Of a stretch of 64,000 nt of DNA, positions 1 to 8,287 are shown in pieces. Positions within the stretch are counted from its first letter, which is position 1, and each line of letters opens with the position of its first letter. The notes under the pieces were generated by a model that was not told the DNA's origin, ran no database searches, and saw nothing but the letters and a program-made list of their open reading frames with translations. The DNA is from Solirubrobacter sp035555675 (GTDB lineage Bacteria > Actinomycetota > Thermoleophilia > Solirubrobacterales > Solirubrobacteraceae), in contig DATMGH010000095.1 in the NCBI GenBank assembly GCA_035555675.1, positions 62,001-126,000 on the forward strand, written 5' to 3'. The translations under genes and the position numbers were made by a program.

Positions 1-1
1 G

Positions 2-1690
2 AACACGTCGATGACGATCAACGCCACCGCGGCGTGGCTGCTCGCCCTCTACATCGTCACCGCGGAAGCCCAGGGCGTCGACCCCACGCAGCTCCAGGGC
101 ACGACCCAGAACGACATCATCAAGGAGTACCTCTCGCGCGGGACCTACGCGTTCCCGCCGGAGCCCTCGATGCGGCTGATCGCGGACATGGTCGCCTACA
201 CGGTCGAGCACGTCCCGCGCTGGAACCCGGTCAACGTCTGCTCCTACCACCTGCAGGAGGCGGGCGCGACGCCGACGCAGGAGATCGCGTACGCGATGTC
301 GACCGCGATCGCCGTCCTCGACGCGGTCAAGGACCGCGTCCCGCAGGGCAGCATGCCCCAGGTCTTCGGCCGCATCAGCTTCTTCGTCAACGCGGGCGTC
401 CGCTTCATCGAGGAGCACGCCAAGCTGCGCGCCATGAGCATCCTCTGGGAGGAGCTCGGCCGCACGCGCTACGCCGTCACCGACCCGCGCGCGCTGCGCT
501 TCCGGTACGGCGTCCAGGTCAACAGCCTGGGGCTGACCGAGTCCCAGCCGGAGAACAACGTCCAGCGCATCGTGCTCGAGGCGCTCGCGGTGACGCTCGG
601 CCGCAACGCCCGCGCCCGCGCCGTGCAGCTGCCGGCCTGGAACGAGGCGCTCGGCCTCCCCCGCCCCTGGGACCAGCAGTGGTCGCTGCGGATCCAGCAG
701 GTGCTCGCCTACGAGACCGACCTGCTCGACTACCCCGACGTCTTCGAGGGCTCGAAGGTCATGGACGGCCTCGTGGACGAGCTGCTCGACGGGGCCAGAC
801 ACGAGCTGCGCGCCGTCGAAGAGCGCGGCGGCGCCGTCGAGGCCGTCCCCTACATGAAGGCGGCGCTCGTCGAGTCCCACCGCCGGCGGATCGCCCGCAT
901 CGAGTCCGGCGAGCAGGTCCTGGTGGGCGTCAACCGCTTCACCGAGACCGAGCCGTCCCCGCTGACCGCCGAGGACGGCGGCATCCTCGTCGTCGACCCG
1001 CGCGTGGAGGAAGAGGCCCGCGCGGCGATCGCGAACTGGCGCGAGAGCCGTGGTGACGTCACCGCCCAGCTCGCCGAGCTCAAGCGCGTCGCCGCCGCCA
1101 CGGACGAGAACATCATGCCCGCGACGCTCGCCGCCGCCCGCGCGGGCGTGACCACCGGCGAATGGGCGGCCGCGCTGCGCGACGTCTTCGGCTCCTACCG
1201 CGCCCCCACGGGCGTCGGCCAGGCCGCGACCCCCGCCGCCGACGAGCAGCTGCGCGACGAGGTCGCGCGCGTGAGCGAGGCCCTCGGCCGCACGCTCAAG
1301 ATCCTGGTGGGCAAGCCCGGCCTCGACGGCCACTCCAACGGCGCCGAGCAGATCGCCGTCCGCGCCCGTGACGCGGGCATGGACGTCGTCTACGAGGGCA
1401 TCCGGCTGACGCCCGCGCAGATCGCCCGCAGCGCGATCGACGAGGGCGTCCACGTGGTCGGCCTCTCGATCCTGTCCGGGTCGCACCGCGAGCTGATCCC
1501 GGACGTGATCGCGGCCCTCGACGGCGCGGACATCCCGGTCGTGGTCGGCGGCATCATCCCCGAGGCGGACGTTCCCGCGCTCAAGGCCGCGGGCGTCGCC
1601 CGGGTGTACACGCCGAAGGACTTCGAGCTCGACCGGATCATGCACGACATCGTCGCGCTGGTCGCCGAGCGCAACGCCGTGCAGGTGTGA
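2..1690 (+). CDS. meaA: MeaA-type ethylmalonyl-CoA mutase, 5'-truncated by window edge
   Basis: Coenzyme-B12 acyl-CoA mutase of the single-chain MeaA/ethylmalonyl-CoA mutase group, which converts ethylmalonyl-CoA to methylsuccinyl-CoA in acetate assimilation. The frame is open from base 2 and the first residues (NTSMTINATAAW) match a point about 100 residues into this family, so the true start lies upstream. The substrate TIM-barrel half (QGTTQND, NVCSYHLQEAG) is followed by a C-terminal B12 domain carrying the base-off motif DGHSNG at bases 1325-1342. The stop overlaps the GTG of meaB. The sequence resembles Streptomyces MeaA more than canonical MutB as I recall it; an isobutyryl- or methylmalonyl-CoA mutase is the alternative. 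Confidence 0.9.
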   Translation, partial: NTSMTINATAAWLLALYIVTAEAQGVDPTQLQGTTQNDIIKEYLSRGTYAFPPEPSMRLIADMVAYTVEHVPRWNPVNVCSYHLQEAGATPTQEIAYAMSTAIAVLDAVKDRVPQGSMPQVFGRISFFVNAGVRFIEEHAKLRAMSILWEELGRTRYAVTDPRALRFRYGVQVNSLGLTESQPENNVQRIVLEALAVTLGRNARARAVQLPAWNEALGLPRPWDQQWSLRIQQVLAYETDLLDYPDVFEGSKVMDGLVDELLDGARHELRAVEERGGAVEAVPYMKAALVESHRRRIARIESGEQVLVGVNRFTETEPSPLTAEDGGILVVDPRVEEEARAAIANWRESRGDVTAQLAELKRVAAATDENIMPATLAAARAGVTTGEWAAALRDVFGSYRAPTGVGQAATPAADEQLRDEVARVSEALGRTLKILVGKPGLDGHSNGAEQIAVRARDAGMDVVYEGIRLTPAQIARSAIDEGVHVVGLSILSGSHRELIPDVIAALDGADIPVVVGGIIPEADVPALKAAGVARVYTPKDFELDRIMHDIVALVAERNAVQV

Positions 1691-2613
1691 GCGGGGCCGA
1701 GCTCGGCGCGCGCCTGCGCGCCCGCGACCGCACGGCCGCGCCCGCGGCGCTGAACCTGCTCGAGACGCGCACTGCCCGCGACGAGGCGGCGCGGCTCGTC
1801 AAGGCCGCCGGCGACGGCGCCGGCCACATCGTCGGCGTCACCGGCCCGCCGGGCGTGGGCAAGTCCACGCTGCTGTCCGCGCTGCTCAAGCACTGGCGAA
1901 GCACGAAGCGCTCCGTCGCGATCCTCGCCGTCGACCCCTCCTCCAAGCGCAGCGGCGGCGCGCTCCTCGGCGACCGCGCACGGATCGAGCACGACCCGCA
2001 CGATCGCGACGTCTTCATCCGCTCGATGGCGGCGGGCGAGCGCCTCGGCGGCCTCGCGCCCGCGACCCGCGCGGCCGCCCAGGCGCTCGCGAGCGCGTTC
2101 GACGTCGTCGTGATCGAGACCGTCGGCGTCGGCCAGTCCGAGACCGACGTCGCCGAGGCGGCGGACACGGTCGTGGTCGTCGTCCAGCCCGGCTCCGGCG
2201 ACGCGCTGCAGTTCCTGAAGGCCGGGATCATGGAGGTGCCGGACGTGCTCGCCGTCACCAAGGCCGACCTCGGCGCCCCGGCCCGCCGCGCCGAGCAGGA
2301 CCTGAAGGCGGCGCTCAAGGCGCTCGGCGCCGCGAGCGTCCCGGTGCTGGCCGTGCGGGCGATCCCGCCCGCGACCGGGATCGAGCGCCTCAGCCAGGCG
2401 ATCGACGCGCACCGCGCGCAGTTGGACCTCGCAGCCAAGCGGACCCGCGCCCGCCGCCTGGGCGCGCTCGCCGACTTCGTCCACGAGCACGGCGAGCGCG
2501 GCCTGCGCACCCTCGGCGGCCGCCGCGCCGCCCTCAAGCTGCTGCAGCAGCAGGACCCCGGGCTCGACGAGCCCGAGCTCCTGCAGCGCCTCAGCGCAGC
2601 CGCAGACGGCTGA
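1687..2613 (+). CDS. meaB: MeaB/ArgK-type G3E GTPase, mutase chaperone
   Basis: P-loop GTPase that loads and protects adenosylcobalamin in acyl-CoA mutases. Walker A GPPGVGKS lies at residues 53-60, followed by the family blocks AVDPSS, GDRARI and IETVGVGQSE, and a TKAD base-recognition motif in place of NKxD. At 308 aa it is a normal length. The GTG start is inside the meaA stop (GTGA overlap), which implies translational coupling and makes meaA its client. The 3' end runs 23 bases into the convergent gene downstream. Confidence 0.93.
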   Translation: MSGAELGARLRARDRTAAPAALNLLETRTARDEAARLVKAAGDGAGHIVGVTGPPGVGKSTLLSALLKHWRSTKRSVAILAVDPSSKRSGGALLGDRARIEHDPHDRDVFIRSMAAGERLGGLAPATRAAAQALASAFDVVVIETVGVGQSETDVAEAADTVVVVVQPGSGDALQFLKAGIMEVPDVLAVTKADLGAPARRAEQDLKAALKALGAASVPVLAVRAIPPATGIERLSQAIDAHRAQLDLAAKRTRARRLGALADFVHEHGERGLRTLGGRRAALKLLQQQDPGLDEPELLQRLSAAADG

Positions 2614-3688
2614 CGACCCCGCCGTGGTCGGACGGCCACAGGCCGGACGCCGTCCGCTCCTTGGGGTCCTTGCCGGTCACCCACGCGCGCACGGTCTTCA
2701 GGCCGGGCTTGGTGAGGATGTGGTCCACCGTGTGGTCGAGCACGGCCTTCGGGTCGGTGAGGTTCGCGTAGCAGCAGCTCTGACGCGCGCCGTTGTCCTT
2801 CATCCCGAACTTCTCCAGCACCTTGAACGCCAGGTCGTCGCCGGGCTGCTCGGGCTCGTGGTGGCGCTTGACGCCCGAGTTGAGGTCACCGACGAGGATG
2901 ACCTGTCCCTTGACCTTCAGCGGCCCCTTGGTCAGCTCGCGCGCCTGCGCGGCCCGGATCTTCGGGTCGCCGTACGCCTCCAGGTGCGTGTCCACGAAGC
3001 GGAACTTGTGCGAGCCGACCCGGGCCTGCACCGACGCCCAGCCGCGATCGACCGGGATCTTGATGCCGCCGACGTCCGGCTCGTAGCGCGCCTTGTAGCG
3101 CCCGGTCTTCGCCCCGCTGACCTTCACCTTGCTGCCGCGCTTGACCAGGATCACGTTGTGCAGCGTCAGCCGCGCGTCGAAGTCCGCGCCGAGCGCGGCG
3201 AGCGGCCCGGTGCCGGTGGCGTCGTTGTGGTCGACGTCGACCGGCAGCTCGGCGTCGAACTCCTCCTGCACCACGGCGACGCGGTAGGAGGAGCCGAGGT
3301 GCTTGCGCAGGATCTTCAGGAAGTCCTGCTCGACCGCGGTCGCCGGCGTCGCCCCCGGGATCGGGCTGATCGGCGGCGCGCCGCCGTCCGACGGGACCTG
3401 CTTGCGCCACGTCGCGACCTCCTGCAGCCCGACGAGGTCCGCGCCGGAGCGCTTGATCTCGCGCGCCAGCGGGACCGCCCGCTCGGAGAACTTCGTGGCC
3501 TGAAGCTCGTTCCAGACCGTCCCGGCGCCGTCGACCGCCTCGGCGATGCTCGGCGCCCCGATCGCCGGCGAGAGGTCGGCCCCGAGGAACAGGTTGCGGG
3601 TCATGACGGTGATCTCCGGCCCGCTCGCGGCGGACGCGGTCGCCGGCGCGAGCAGCAGGGCGGCGAGAGCGAAGAGGGCGATGCGCAT
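2591..3688 (-). CDS. Secreted endonuclease/exonuclease/phosphatase-fold protein
   Basis: EEP-fold hydrolase of 365 aa with an N-terminal signal peptide (hydrophobic stretch, then a TASAASG cleavage region), so probably exported. EEP landmarks visible are TRNLFLGAD near the N-terminus, GLQEV (metal-binding Glu), DTHLEAYGDP, LVGDLNSG and a C-terminal PSDHGGV (catalytic His). The substrate is unknown; members cut nucleic acids, phosphoinositides or sphingomyelin. A TAGATT box (3698-3703) lies 9 bases before the ATG, consistent with a very short or absent leader. The last 23 bases overlap meaB tail to tail. Confidence 0.85.
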   Translation of the reverse strand: MRIALFALAALLLAPATASAASGPEITVMTRNLFLGADLSPAIGAPSIAEAVDGAGTVWNELQATKFSERAVPLAREIKRSGADLVGLQEVATWRKQVPSDGGAPPISPIPGATPATAVEQDFLKILRKHLGSSYRVAVVQEEFDAELPVDVDHNDATGTGPLAALGADFDARLTLHNVILVKRGSKVKVSGAKTGRYKARYEPDVGGIKIPVDRGWASVQARVGSHKFRFVDTHLEAYGDPKIRAAQARELTKGPLKVKGQVILVGDLNSGVKRHHEPEQPGDDLAFKVLEKFGMKDNGARQSCCYANLTDPKAVLDHTVDHILTKPGLKTVRAWVTGKDPKERTASGLWPSDHGGVVSRLRLR

Positions 3689-3827
3689 GGTCGCGTCAAT
3701 CTAACGGCATCAGCGCTTGAACTTGACCGCTTGCGTCGAGCTCGTCCTGCCGCCGGGGTGAAGTCCTTGTCCGGGATGGTCCGGTCTGCGGGGCCGCGGC
3801 GCAGCGGAGAGAACTCGGCTTCGCAGG

Positions 3828-3833
3828 TACGGT
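3828..3833 (+). promoter_or_regulatory. -10-like TACGGT, 9 bases before the aldolase ATG
   Basis: TANNNT hexamer directly before the start codon at 3843, fitting the leaderless or near-leaderless pattern seen at many genes here. No convincing -35 is visible. Confidence 0.35.
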
Positions 3834-3842
3834 TGATTCCCC

Positions 3843-4595
3843 ATGACCGGTTCATTGAAGGCCCGCCTGGCGGCGGGCGAGACGCTGATCGGCACGTTCC
3901 TGACGCTCGGCTCGCCGCAGGCCGCGGAGTCGCTCGGCCTCGCCGGGTTCGACTGGCTGCTGGTGGATCTCGAGCACGGCGGCGGGGACGAGGCCCTGCT
4001 GCTCGGCCAGCTGCTGGGCTGCGCGGCGGCGGGCGTCCCGGCGCTCGTGCGCGTCGAGTCCGACGCGCGGTCGCGCGCCGCGCGGGCGCTGGACCTCGGC
4101 GCGGAGGGCCTGATGTGCCCGCAGGTCAACTCGGTCGAGGCGGCGCGCGCGTGGGCGGACGCCCTGCACTACGGGACCGGGCGCGGGATCGCGCTCTTCC
4201 ACCGCGGCGCGCGCTACGGGACCGACCCGGACGCGTTCAAACACGCGCGGGAGCGGACGCTCGGGATCGCGCAGATCGAGTCGCCGGAGGCGGTCGACGC
4301 GGTCGAGGAGATCGCGGCGGTGGACGGGATCGACGTGCTGTTCGTCGGGCCGAGCGATCTGTCGTTCTCGATGGGCAAGTACCGGCGCTTCGACGACCCG
4401 GAGTTCCGGGACGCGATCTCGCGCGTGGTCGAGGCCGCGGACGCGGCCGGGAAGGCCGCCGGCATGTTCTGCGCGACCGTCGAGGACGTCGCACGGGCGC
4501 GGGCGGACGGGTTCCGCCTGCTCGCCGTCGGGACCGACGGCGGCTTCATGATGCAGGCGGCGAAGGCTACGTTGGACGCGGCGCGGGCGGGCTGA
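3843..4595 (+). CDS. HpcH/HpaI family class II (metal-dependent) aldolase
   Basis: Pyruvate-type aldolase of 250 aa. The E. coli HpaI catalytic set is visible at nearly identical numbering: His45 (in LEHGG), Arg70, Glu146 (in QIESPEA) and Asp172 (in GPSDLS). The family cleaves 4-hydroxy-2-oxo acids such as 2,4-dihydroxyhept-2-ene-1,7-dioate or 2-keto-3-deoxy-sugar acids; the substrate cannot be assigned and no aromatic catabolism genes adjoin. It stands alone, converging with a hypothetical gene by 29 overlapping bases. Confidence 0.9.
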   Translation: MTGSLKARLAAGETLIGTFLTLGSPQAAESLGLAGFDWLLVDLEHGGGDEALLLGQLLGCAAAGVPALVRVESDARSRAARALDLGAEGLMCPQVNSVEAARAWADALHYGTGRGIALFHRGARYGTDPDAFKHARERTLGIAQIESPEAVDAVEEIAAVDGIDVLFVGPSDLSFSMGKYRRFDDPEFRDAISRVVEAADAAGKAAGMFCATVEDVARARADGFRLLAVGTDGGFMMQAAKATLDAARAG

Positions 4596-5001
4596 GCGCG
4601 GCCCGCAGCGCGTCCGCGCACAGGTCGCTCAGCGGCCACAGCAGCGTGCGGGCGAGCGCCAGCGGCTCGCGGTCGGACTCGCGCAGCCACTCGGCCTCGT
4701 CGCGCGTCTCCACGAAGCGGGTCAGCGCGTCGCGCCAGGCGTTCAGCCGGCGCGGGCGCATCACGACCGTGCTGACGCCGGGGCGCAGCAGCAGGTCGGC
4801 GAGCTCGTCGGCGAGCGCGGTCAGCTCGCGCAGCTCGAGCACGTCGTCGGTCGCCAGCTCGACGCCGCGGAAGCGCTCGGTCACCGACGCCTGGACGGCG
4901 TGGGCGGACGCGCCGATCTCCTCGTCCGGGAGATCGAAGACCGCGAGCACGACGGTTTCGCCGTCGAGACCCGGTGAGGTGTCGATCCGCGCGTTGTGCA
5001 T
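4567..5001 (-). CDS. Hypothetical protein, 144 aa
   Basis: Not recognised. A soluble, acidic, Leu/Arg-rich, probably helical protein beginning MHNARIDTSP, without signal peptide or cysteine cluster. I chose the ATG at 5001 because a TACCGT box lies 10 bases upstream and the protein character breaks down beyond it. It is divergent from the GFA gene (48 bases apart), and its 3' end overlaps the aldolase by 29 bases. Confidence 0.6.
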   Translation of the reverse strand: MHNARIDTSPGLDGETVVLAVFDLPDEEIGASAHAVQASVTERFRGVELATDDVLELRELTALADELADLLLRPGVSTVVMRPRRLNAWRDALTRFVETRDEAEWLRESDREPLALARTLLWPLSDLCADALRAALSPPAPRPT

Positions 5002-5049
5002 CGTGCTTTCTACGGTATCGGCCTTGGCCGCGTGGAGCGTTAGGGTTCC

Positions 5050-5475
5050 ATGTACCCCGCGATGCCTTCTGTGGAGTCTCCCCTGAGTGGATCGTGCGCC
5101 TGTGGAGCGGTGCGGTTCGAGGTCACGGCGCCGTTCACGACCGCCGGCTACTGCCACTGCACGCGCTGCCAGCGGCGCTCGGGCGCGCCGTGGTCGATGA
5201 ACGCGATGGCGCCGGCGGGCGCCGTGCGGGTGGTCGCGGGCCTGTCGGAGATCCGGACCTGGCGGCCACCGGACGGGATGCCGAAGTCGTTCTGCGCGAT
5301 CTGCGGCGGGCACGTGTTCTCGGGCTCGCTCGGCGGGCCGATGGGCGTGCGGATCGGCGCGCTGCACGGCGATCCGGAGATCGCGCCGCAGTGGCGCCAG
5401 TGGCTGTCGTCGGCGCCGCCGTGGGCGCCGATCCCGGACGACGGGCTGCCCCGCTTCGCCCAATCACGTGTTTGA
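5050..5475 (+). CDS. GFA-domain (glutathione-dependent formaldehyde-activating-like) zinc protein
   Basis: Small 141-aa CENP-V/GFA fold protein. Its zinc ligands are C16-x-C18, C35-x-C37-xx-C40 (in CHCTRC) and C82-xx-C85. The family is named after Gfa, but most members have no proven link to formaldehyde and the actual reaction is unknown. The start may be ATG 5050 or the ATG at 5062; a TAGGGT box sits at 5041-5046. The next gene starts 21 bases downstream behind its own -10-like box. Confidence 0.85.
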   Translation: MYPAMPSVESPLSGSCACGAVRFEVTAPFTTAGYCHCTRCQRRSGAPWSMNAMAPAGAVRVVAGLSEIRTWRPPDGMPKSFCAICGGHVFSGSLGGPMGVRIGALHGDPEIAPQWRQWLSSAPPWAPIPDDGLPRFAQSRV

Positions 5476-5483
5476 CGATCAGG

Positions 5484-5489
5484 TATCGT
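5484..5489 (+). promoter_or_regulatory. -10-like TATCGT, 7 bases before the YeeE/YedE ATG
   Basis: TANNNT box spaced for a leaderless transcript starting at or next to ATG 5497. Confidence 0.4.
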
Positions 5490-5496
5490 ATGTTCG

Positions 5497-5940
5497 ATGC
5501 ACCAGCAGCTGGCGTGGTACGTGGGCGGGCCGATTCTCGGGCTCTGCGTCGTCGCGCTGCGGTGGCTGACGAACGAGCGGCTGGGCGCCACCGGCGCGTG
5601 GTCTGAGCTCGTCGAGCGGGCGACCGGCCGCGTCGGCGCGTTGGACACGCGCGGCTGGATGTGGATCGGGCTCGTGGTCGGGGGCGTCGTGTTCGGGCTC
5701 TTTGGCTCGTCCCTGGACGGCTACGGGTGGCTGACGGAGACGTTCAGTGGCTGGACCGTGGCGGCGATCCTGGTCGGCGCAGGCGCGCTGATCGGCTACG
5801 GGGCGAAGCTGGCCGGCGGCTGCACGTCCGGCAACGGGCTCAGCGGGAACGCGGTCCTCTCCCCCGCGTCGCTGGTGGCGACCGGGACGTTCTTCGGCAC
5901 CGCGATCGCGGTCAGCTTCCTGATCGAGGCGCTGCGGTGA
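5497..5940 (+). CDS. YeeE/YedE-family sulfur (thiosulfate) permease, N-terminal half
   Basis: Membrane protein of 147 aa with about four hydrophobic segments and the hallmark GGCTSGNGLSG, whose Cys is part of the thiosulfate relay in the TsuA/YeeE family. The family imports thiosulfate-like sulfur species; transport here is inferred. It is a half-length protein, and the following gene (GTG overlapping this stop) supplies the second half, so the two probably form one transporter. Confidence 0.85.
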   Translation: MHQQLAWYVGGPILGLCVVALRWLTNERLGATGAWSELVERATGRVGALDTRGWMWIGLVVGGVVFGLFGSSLDGYGWLTETFSGWTVAAILVGAGALIGYGAKLAGGCTSGNGLSGNAVLSPASLVATGTFFGTAIAVSFLIEALR

Positions 5941-6389
5941 GGCGGTTCGCGGCGTTCGTGGTCGGCGCGGTGTTCGGGTTGACCCTGTCCTGGTCGGGGA
6001 TGACGAACCCGGACGTGCTGCGCAACGGGCTGCTGTTCCGGGACTCGTACCTGATGCTGTTCTTCGCGTCCGCGCTGGTGACGGCGTTCGCCGGGCTGCG
6101 CGTGCTGCGGCGGTTGAAGGCGCGGACGCTGCTGACCCGGGAGCCGGTCGCGTGGACGGCGGTGGCGCCGCGGCGGCGGCACGTCGCCGGCGCGGTGCTG
6201 TTCGGCGTCGGCTGGGCGGTCGCGGACGCGTGCCCGGGGCCGATCGCGGCGCAGCTCGGGCAGGGGGTCGGCTGGAGCGTGGCGACCAGCGTCGGGGTCC
6301 TAGCCGGCATCTTCGTAGCGACGCAGCCGCGGCCGGCGGCCTTCCGGCAGCGTGTAGAAGGCGTGGCCGTCGCGGCGCAGCGCCAGTGA
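5937..6389 (+). CDS. YeeE/YedE-family sulfur permease, C-terminal half (DUF6691-like)
   Basis: Second half-permease, 150 aa from a GTG that overlaps the previous stop (GTGA). It has about four hydrophobic segments and the motif WAVADACPGP, carrying the second conserved Cys of the family. The last 29 residues (after GIFVATQ) are hydrophilic and are encoded opposite the convergent lipoprotein gene. They look like a read-out tail produced by the 90-base gene overlap rather than a domain. Confidence 0.82.
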   Translation: MRRFAAFVVGAVFGLTLSWSGMTNPDVLRNGLLFRDSYLMLFFASALVTAFAGLRVLRRLKARTLLTREPVAWTAVAPRRRHVAGAVLFGVGWAVADACPGPIAAQLGQGVGWSVATSVGVLAGIFVATQPRPAAFRQRVEGVAVAAQRQ

Positions 6390-7226
6390 CTCGCCCTGAC
6401 CTTCGCGGATGAGGTCGGCGCCGGCGGTGCAGGGGGCGCGCTCGAGGGTGCTGACGATCGACTCGTCGCGCCTGCGGGCGAAGACGAACGCGCGGTCGTA
6501 GCTGCGCAGGACGATCACGTGCGGCGCGACATCGCCGGCGGTGAGTGCTTGGCCGACGCCGAGCCGGAGCGTGGCGCGCCTGCGCAGGTGGCCGTCGTGG
6601 GCGACGTAGACGCCGGCGGTGCCGCTGAAGTCCTTGGTGACGACGACGATCCTGCCGCGGTCGACCAGCAGCGTCTCGGCGTCGTGCGGGCCGTCGGCGT
6701 ACGTGAGCGGGATCGGCGTGGCGGCGGTGCCGTCGATCCGGTAGACGACGACGTTCGGCCGCTTGGCCTCGTTGTCGCCGATGTCGCCGACGTAGAGCGT
6801 GCGGCCGTCGGCGGCGATGTCCTCCCAGTCGACCGCCTGCGCACCGCTGACGTGCACCTCGGCGAGCAGCCGCCCGCGGCCGTCGAGCTGGAACAGGCGC
6901 GGGACGTCGCCGGAGTCGTTGTGGGTCCAGAACGTGCCGTCAGGCGTGCGCGCCAGGCCGCTGAGCTCGGTCGCTCCGGGTGCGGTGACGGTGCCGAGCG
7001 TGCGGACGCGCAGCGGGCGGCAGAGCGCGGGCACGGCCGCGCGCGGCGTGGCGGTCGCGGTCGCCGTGCCGGCGGCGGTCGGCGTGGCGGCGCGAGGCGG
7101 CGACGGCGAACCGCCGCACGCGGCGAGCGACGTCGTGGCGAGCGCGAGCGCGGCGAGACGCGCCGCGACCCGGGCCCATGCCCTCGCCGCCGCGTCCGGA
7201 CGACGAGCGGTCACGTTGCGGCGCAT
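6300..7226 (-). CDS. Secreted lipoprotein, beta-propeller-like
   Basis: 308-aa predicted lipoprotein with signal sequence and lipobox LAAC (Cys37), then a Thr/Ala-rich linker. The body resembles SdiA/esterase-like propeller repeats: THNDSGD, LYVGDIGDN, HDAETLLV, GQGESLAL. This pattern of 'is it really illuminated' repeats is common in secreted proteins of unknown function. The first residues MRRNVT are encoded by a copy of a dispersed palindrome (7210-7242), so a GTG four codons later may be the start. It overlaps the permease gene by 90 bases at the 3' ends. Confidence 0.75.
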   Translation of the reverse strand: MRRNVTARRPDAAARAWARVAARLAALALATTSLAACGGSPSPPRAATPTAAGTATATATPRAAVPALCRPLRVRTLGTVTAPGATELSGLARTPDGTFWTHNDSGDVPRLFQLDGRGRLLAEVHVSGAQAVDWEDIAADGRTLYVGDIGDNEAKRPNVVVYRIDGTAATPIPLTYADGPHDAETLLVDRGRIVVVTKDFSGTAGVYVAHDGHLRRRATLRLGVGQALTAGDVAPHVIVLRSYDRAFVFARRRDESIVSTLERAPCTAGADLIREGQGESLALRRDGHAFYTLPEGRRPRLRRYEDAG

Positions 7227-7242
7227 ACCGCCAGAAAGTGAC
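7210..7242. repeat. Dispersed 33-nt palindrome, copy 1
   Basis: Left half GTCACGTTGCGGCG, right half CGCCAGAAAGTGAC, separated by 5 bases; flanks CGAGCG and CCTTCA extend the symmetry. Copies 2, 3 and 4 are at 7329, 40310 and 57388. This copy contains the annotated start codon of the lipoprotein gene. Confidence 0.8.
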
Positions 7243-7328
7243 CCTTCACCGCGCGCGTCAACCGCGCGAGACCGCCGCGGCGACGACCCACCCCGGAAAT
7301 CGCGCCGGCCCAGCCCGCCGCGCGAGCG

Positions 7329-7361
7329 GTCACGTTCCGGCGCATGCCGCCAGAAAGTGAC
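7329..7361. repeat. Dispersed 33-nt palindrome, copy 2
   Basis: Left half GTCACGTTCCGGCG, right half CGCCAGAAAGTGAC, 119 bases from copy 1 in the same orientation, with a similar downstream flank (CCTTCGCCGCGCGCG). It lies 15 bases beyond the stop of the PfkB gene. Confidence 0.8.
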
Positions 7362-7376
7362 CCTTCGCCGCGCGCG

Positions 7377-8273
7377 TCAGGCCACGCGCTCGGCCGGCGG
7401 GGCCGGAAGGCCACGGCGGGCGCCTTCGGCGAGGAAGTCCTCGAGCCGGGTGGCGCCGCCCGCGCCCGTGGGCACGCGCACCGACAGCGCCGCGTAGAGC
7501 GTCGCCCAGCGCAGCGCGTCGTCGACGGACAGGCCGACCGCGTCGCCCCACGCCCACGCCGCCACGAACAGGTCGCCGGCGCCCGTGGTGTCGATCGCGG
7601 GCCCGACGTCGTAGCCGGAGACCGTCACCGAGCGGCCGTCGACGCACGCCACCGCGCCGTCGGACCCAAGCGAGACGACCACGATCTTCACGCGCGCGCC
7701 GATCATCCGCGCGGCCTCCTCGGCGGTGTCGGCGCCCGTCAGCACCAGCGCCTCGCGCTGCTCGATGAACACGCCCGTGGCCCGCGACACCGCGCCCGGG
7801 AGGCGCCCCGCGAACGCGCGCGCGTCGTCGTCGCCCACGGTCACGTACGCGCGCGTCCCGGACGGGACCACGTCGAGCTGGCTGAGCCCCGTGATCACGG
7901 CGCGCGGCGACAGCGCCGCGACGTCCGCCGTCCGGGCGCGGACCCCGGGGTCGTACGTGACCATCGCGCGCTCGCCGCCGATCGGCAGCACCGCGGTGAC
8001 CGGCGTGCGCGCGCTGCGCGGGCCCGCGAGCACGATGCCCTCGGCCTCCAGCAGCGGCCCGACCAGATCACCCGCCGCGTCCTGCCCCAGCGGTGCGGCC
8101 AGCGCCGTCGCGAGCCCGAGCCGCGCCGTCCCGACCGCCGTGATCGCGCCGCCGCCCGGCGAGCGCACCAGGTCGCCCGCGAACCGCTCCTCGCCGAGGC
8201 GTGGCAGCCCTTCCAGACCGACGAAGGTCATGTCCATGAAGGCGGGAACCGCCACGACGACGTCGACGCTCAT
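7377..8273 (-). CDS. PfkB-family carbohydrate/nucleoside kinase
   Basis: Ribokinase-fold sugar or nucleoside kinase, 298 aa. Seen: N-terminal GGGAITAVGTARLG substrate block, and the C-terminal anion-hole/catalytic signature DTTGAGDLFVAA with the catalytic Asp of GAGD. The substrate is unknown. It is the last gene of a minus-strand operon, 14 bases after the aminotransferase stop, so the phosphorylated compound may be related to the aminotransferase substrate. Confidence 0.88.
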   Translation of the reverse strand: MSVDVVVAVPAFMDMTFVGLEGLPRLGEERFAGDLVRSPGGGAITAVGTARLGLATALAAPLGQDAAGDLVGPLLEAEGIVLAGPRSARTPVTAVLPIGGERAMVTYDPGVRARTADVAALSPRAVITGLSQLDVVPSGTRAYVTVGDDDARAFAGRLPGAVSRATGVFIEQREALVLTGADTAEEAARMIGARVKIVVVSLGSDGAVACVDGRSVTVSGYDVGPAIDTTGAGDLFVAAWAWGDAVGLSVDDALRWATLYAALSVRVPTGAGGATRLEDFLAEGARRGLPAPPAERVA

Positions 8274-8287
8274 CGCGCATAACTCTT

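Noticed and set aside
7211..7361. The two nearby palindromes as a short CRISPR array.
   Set aside because: Only two copies with an 86-base gap, each a near-perfect palindrome, no cas genes, and the other two copies are tens of kilobases away.
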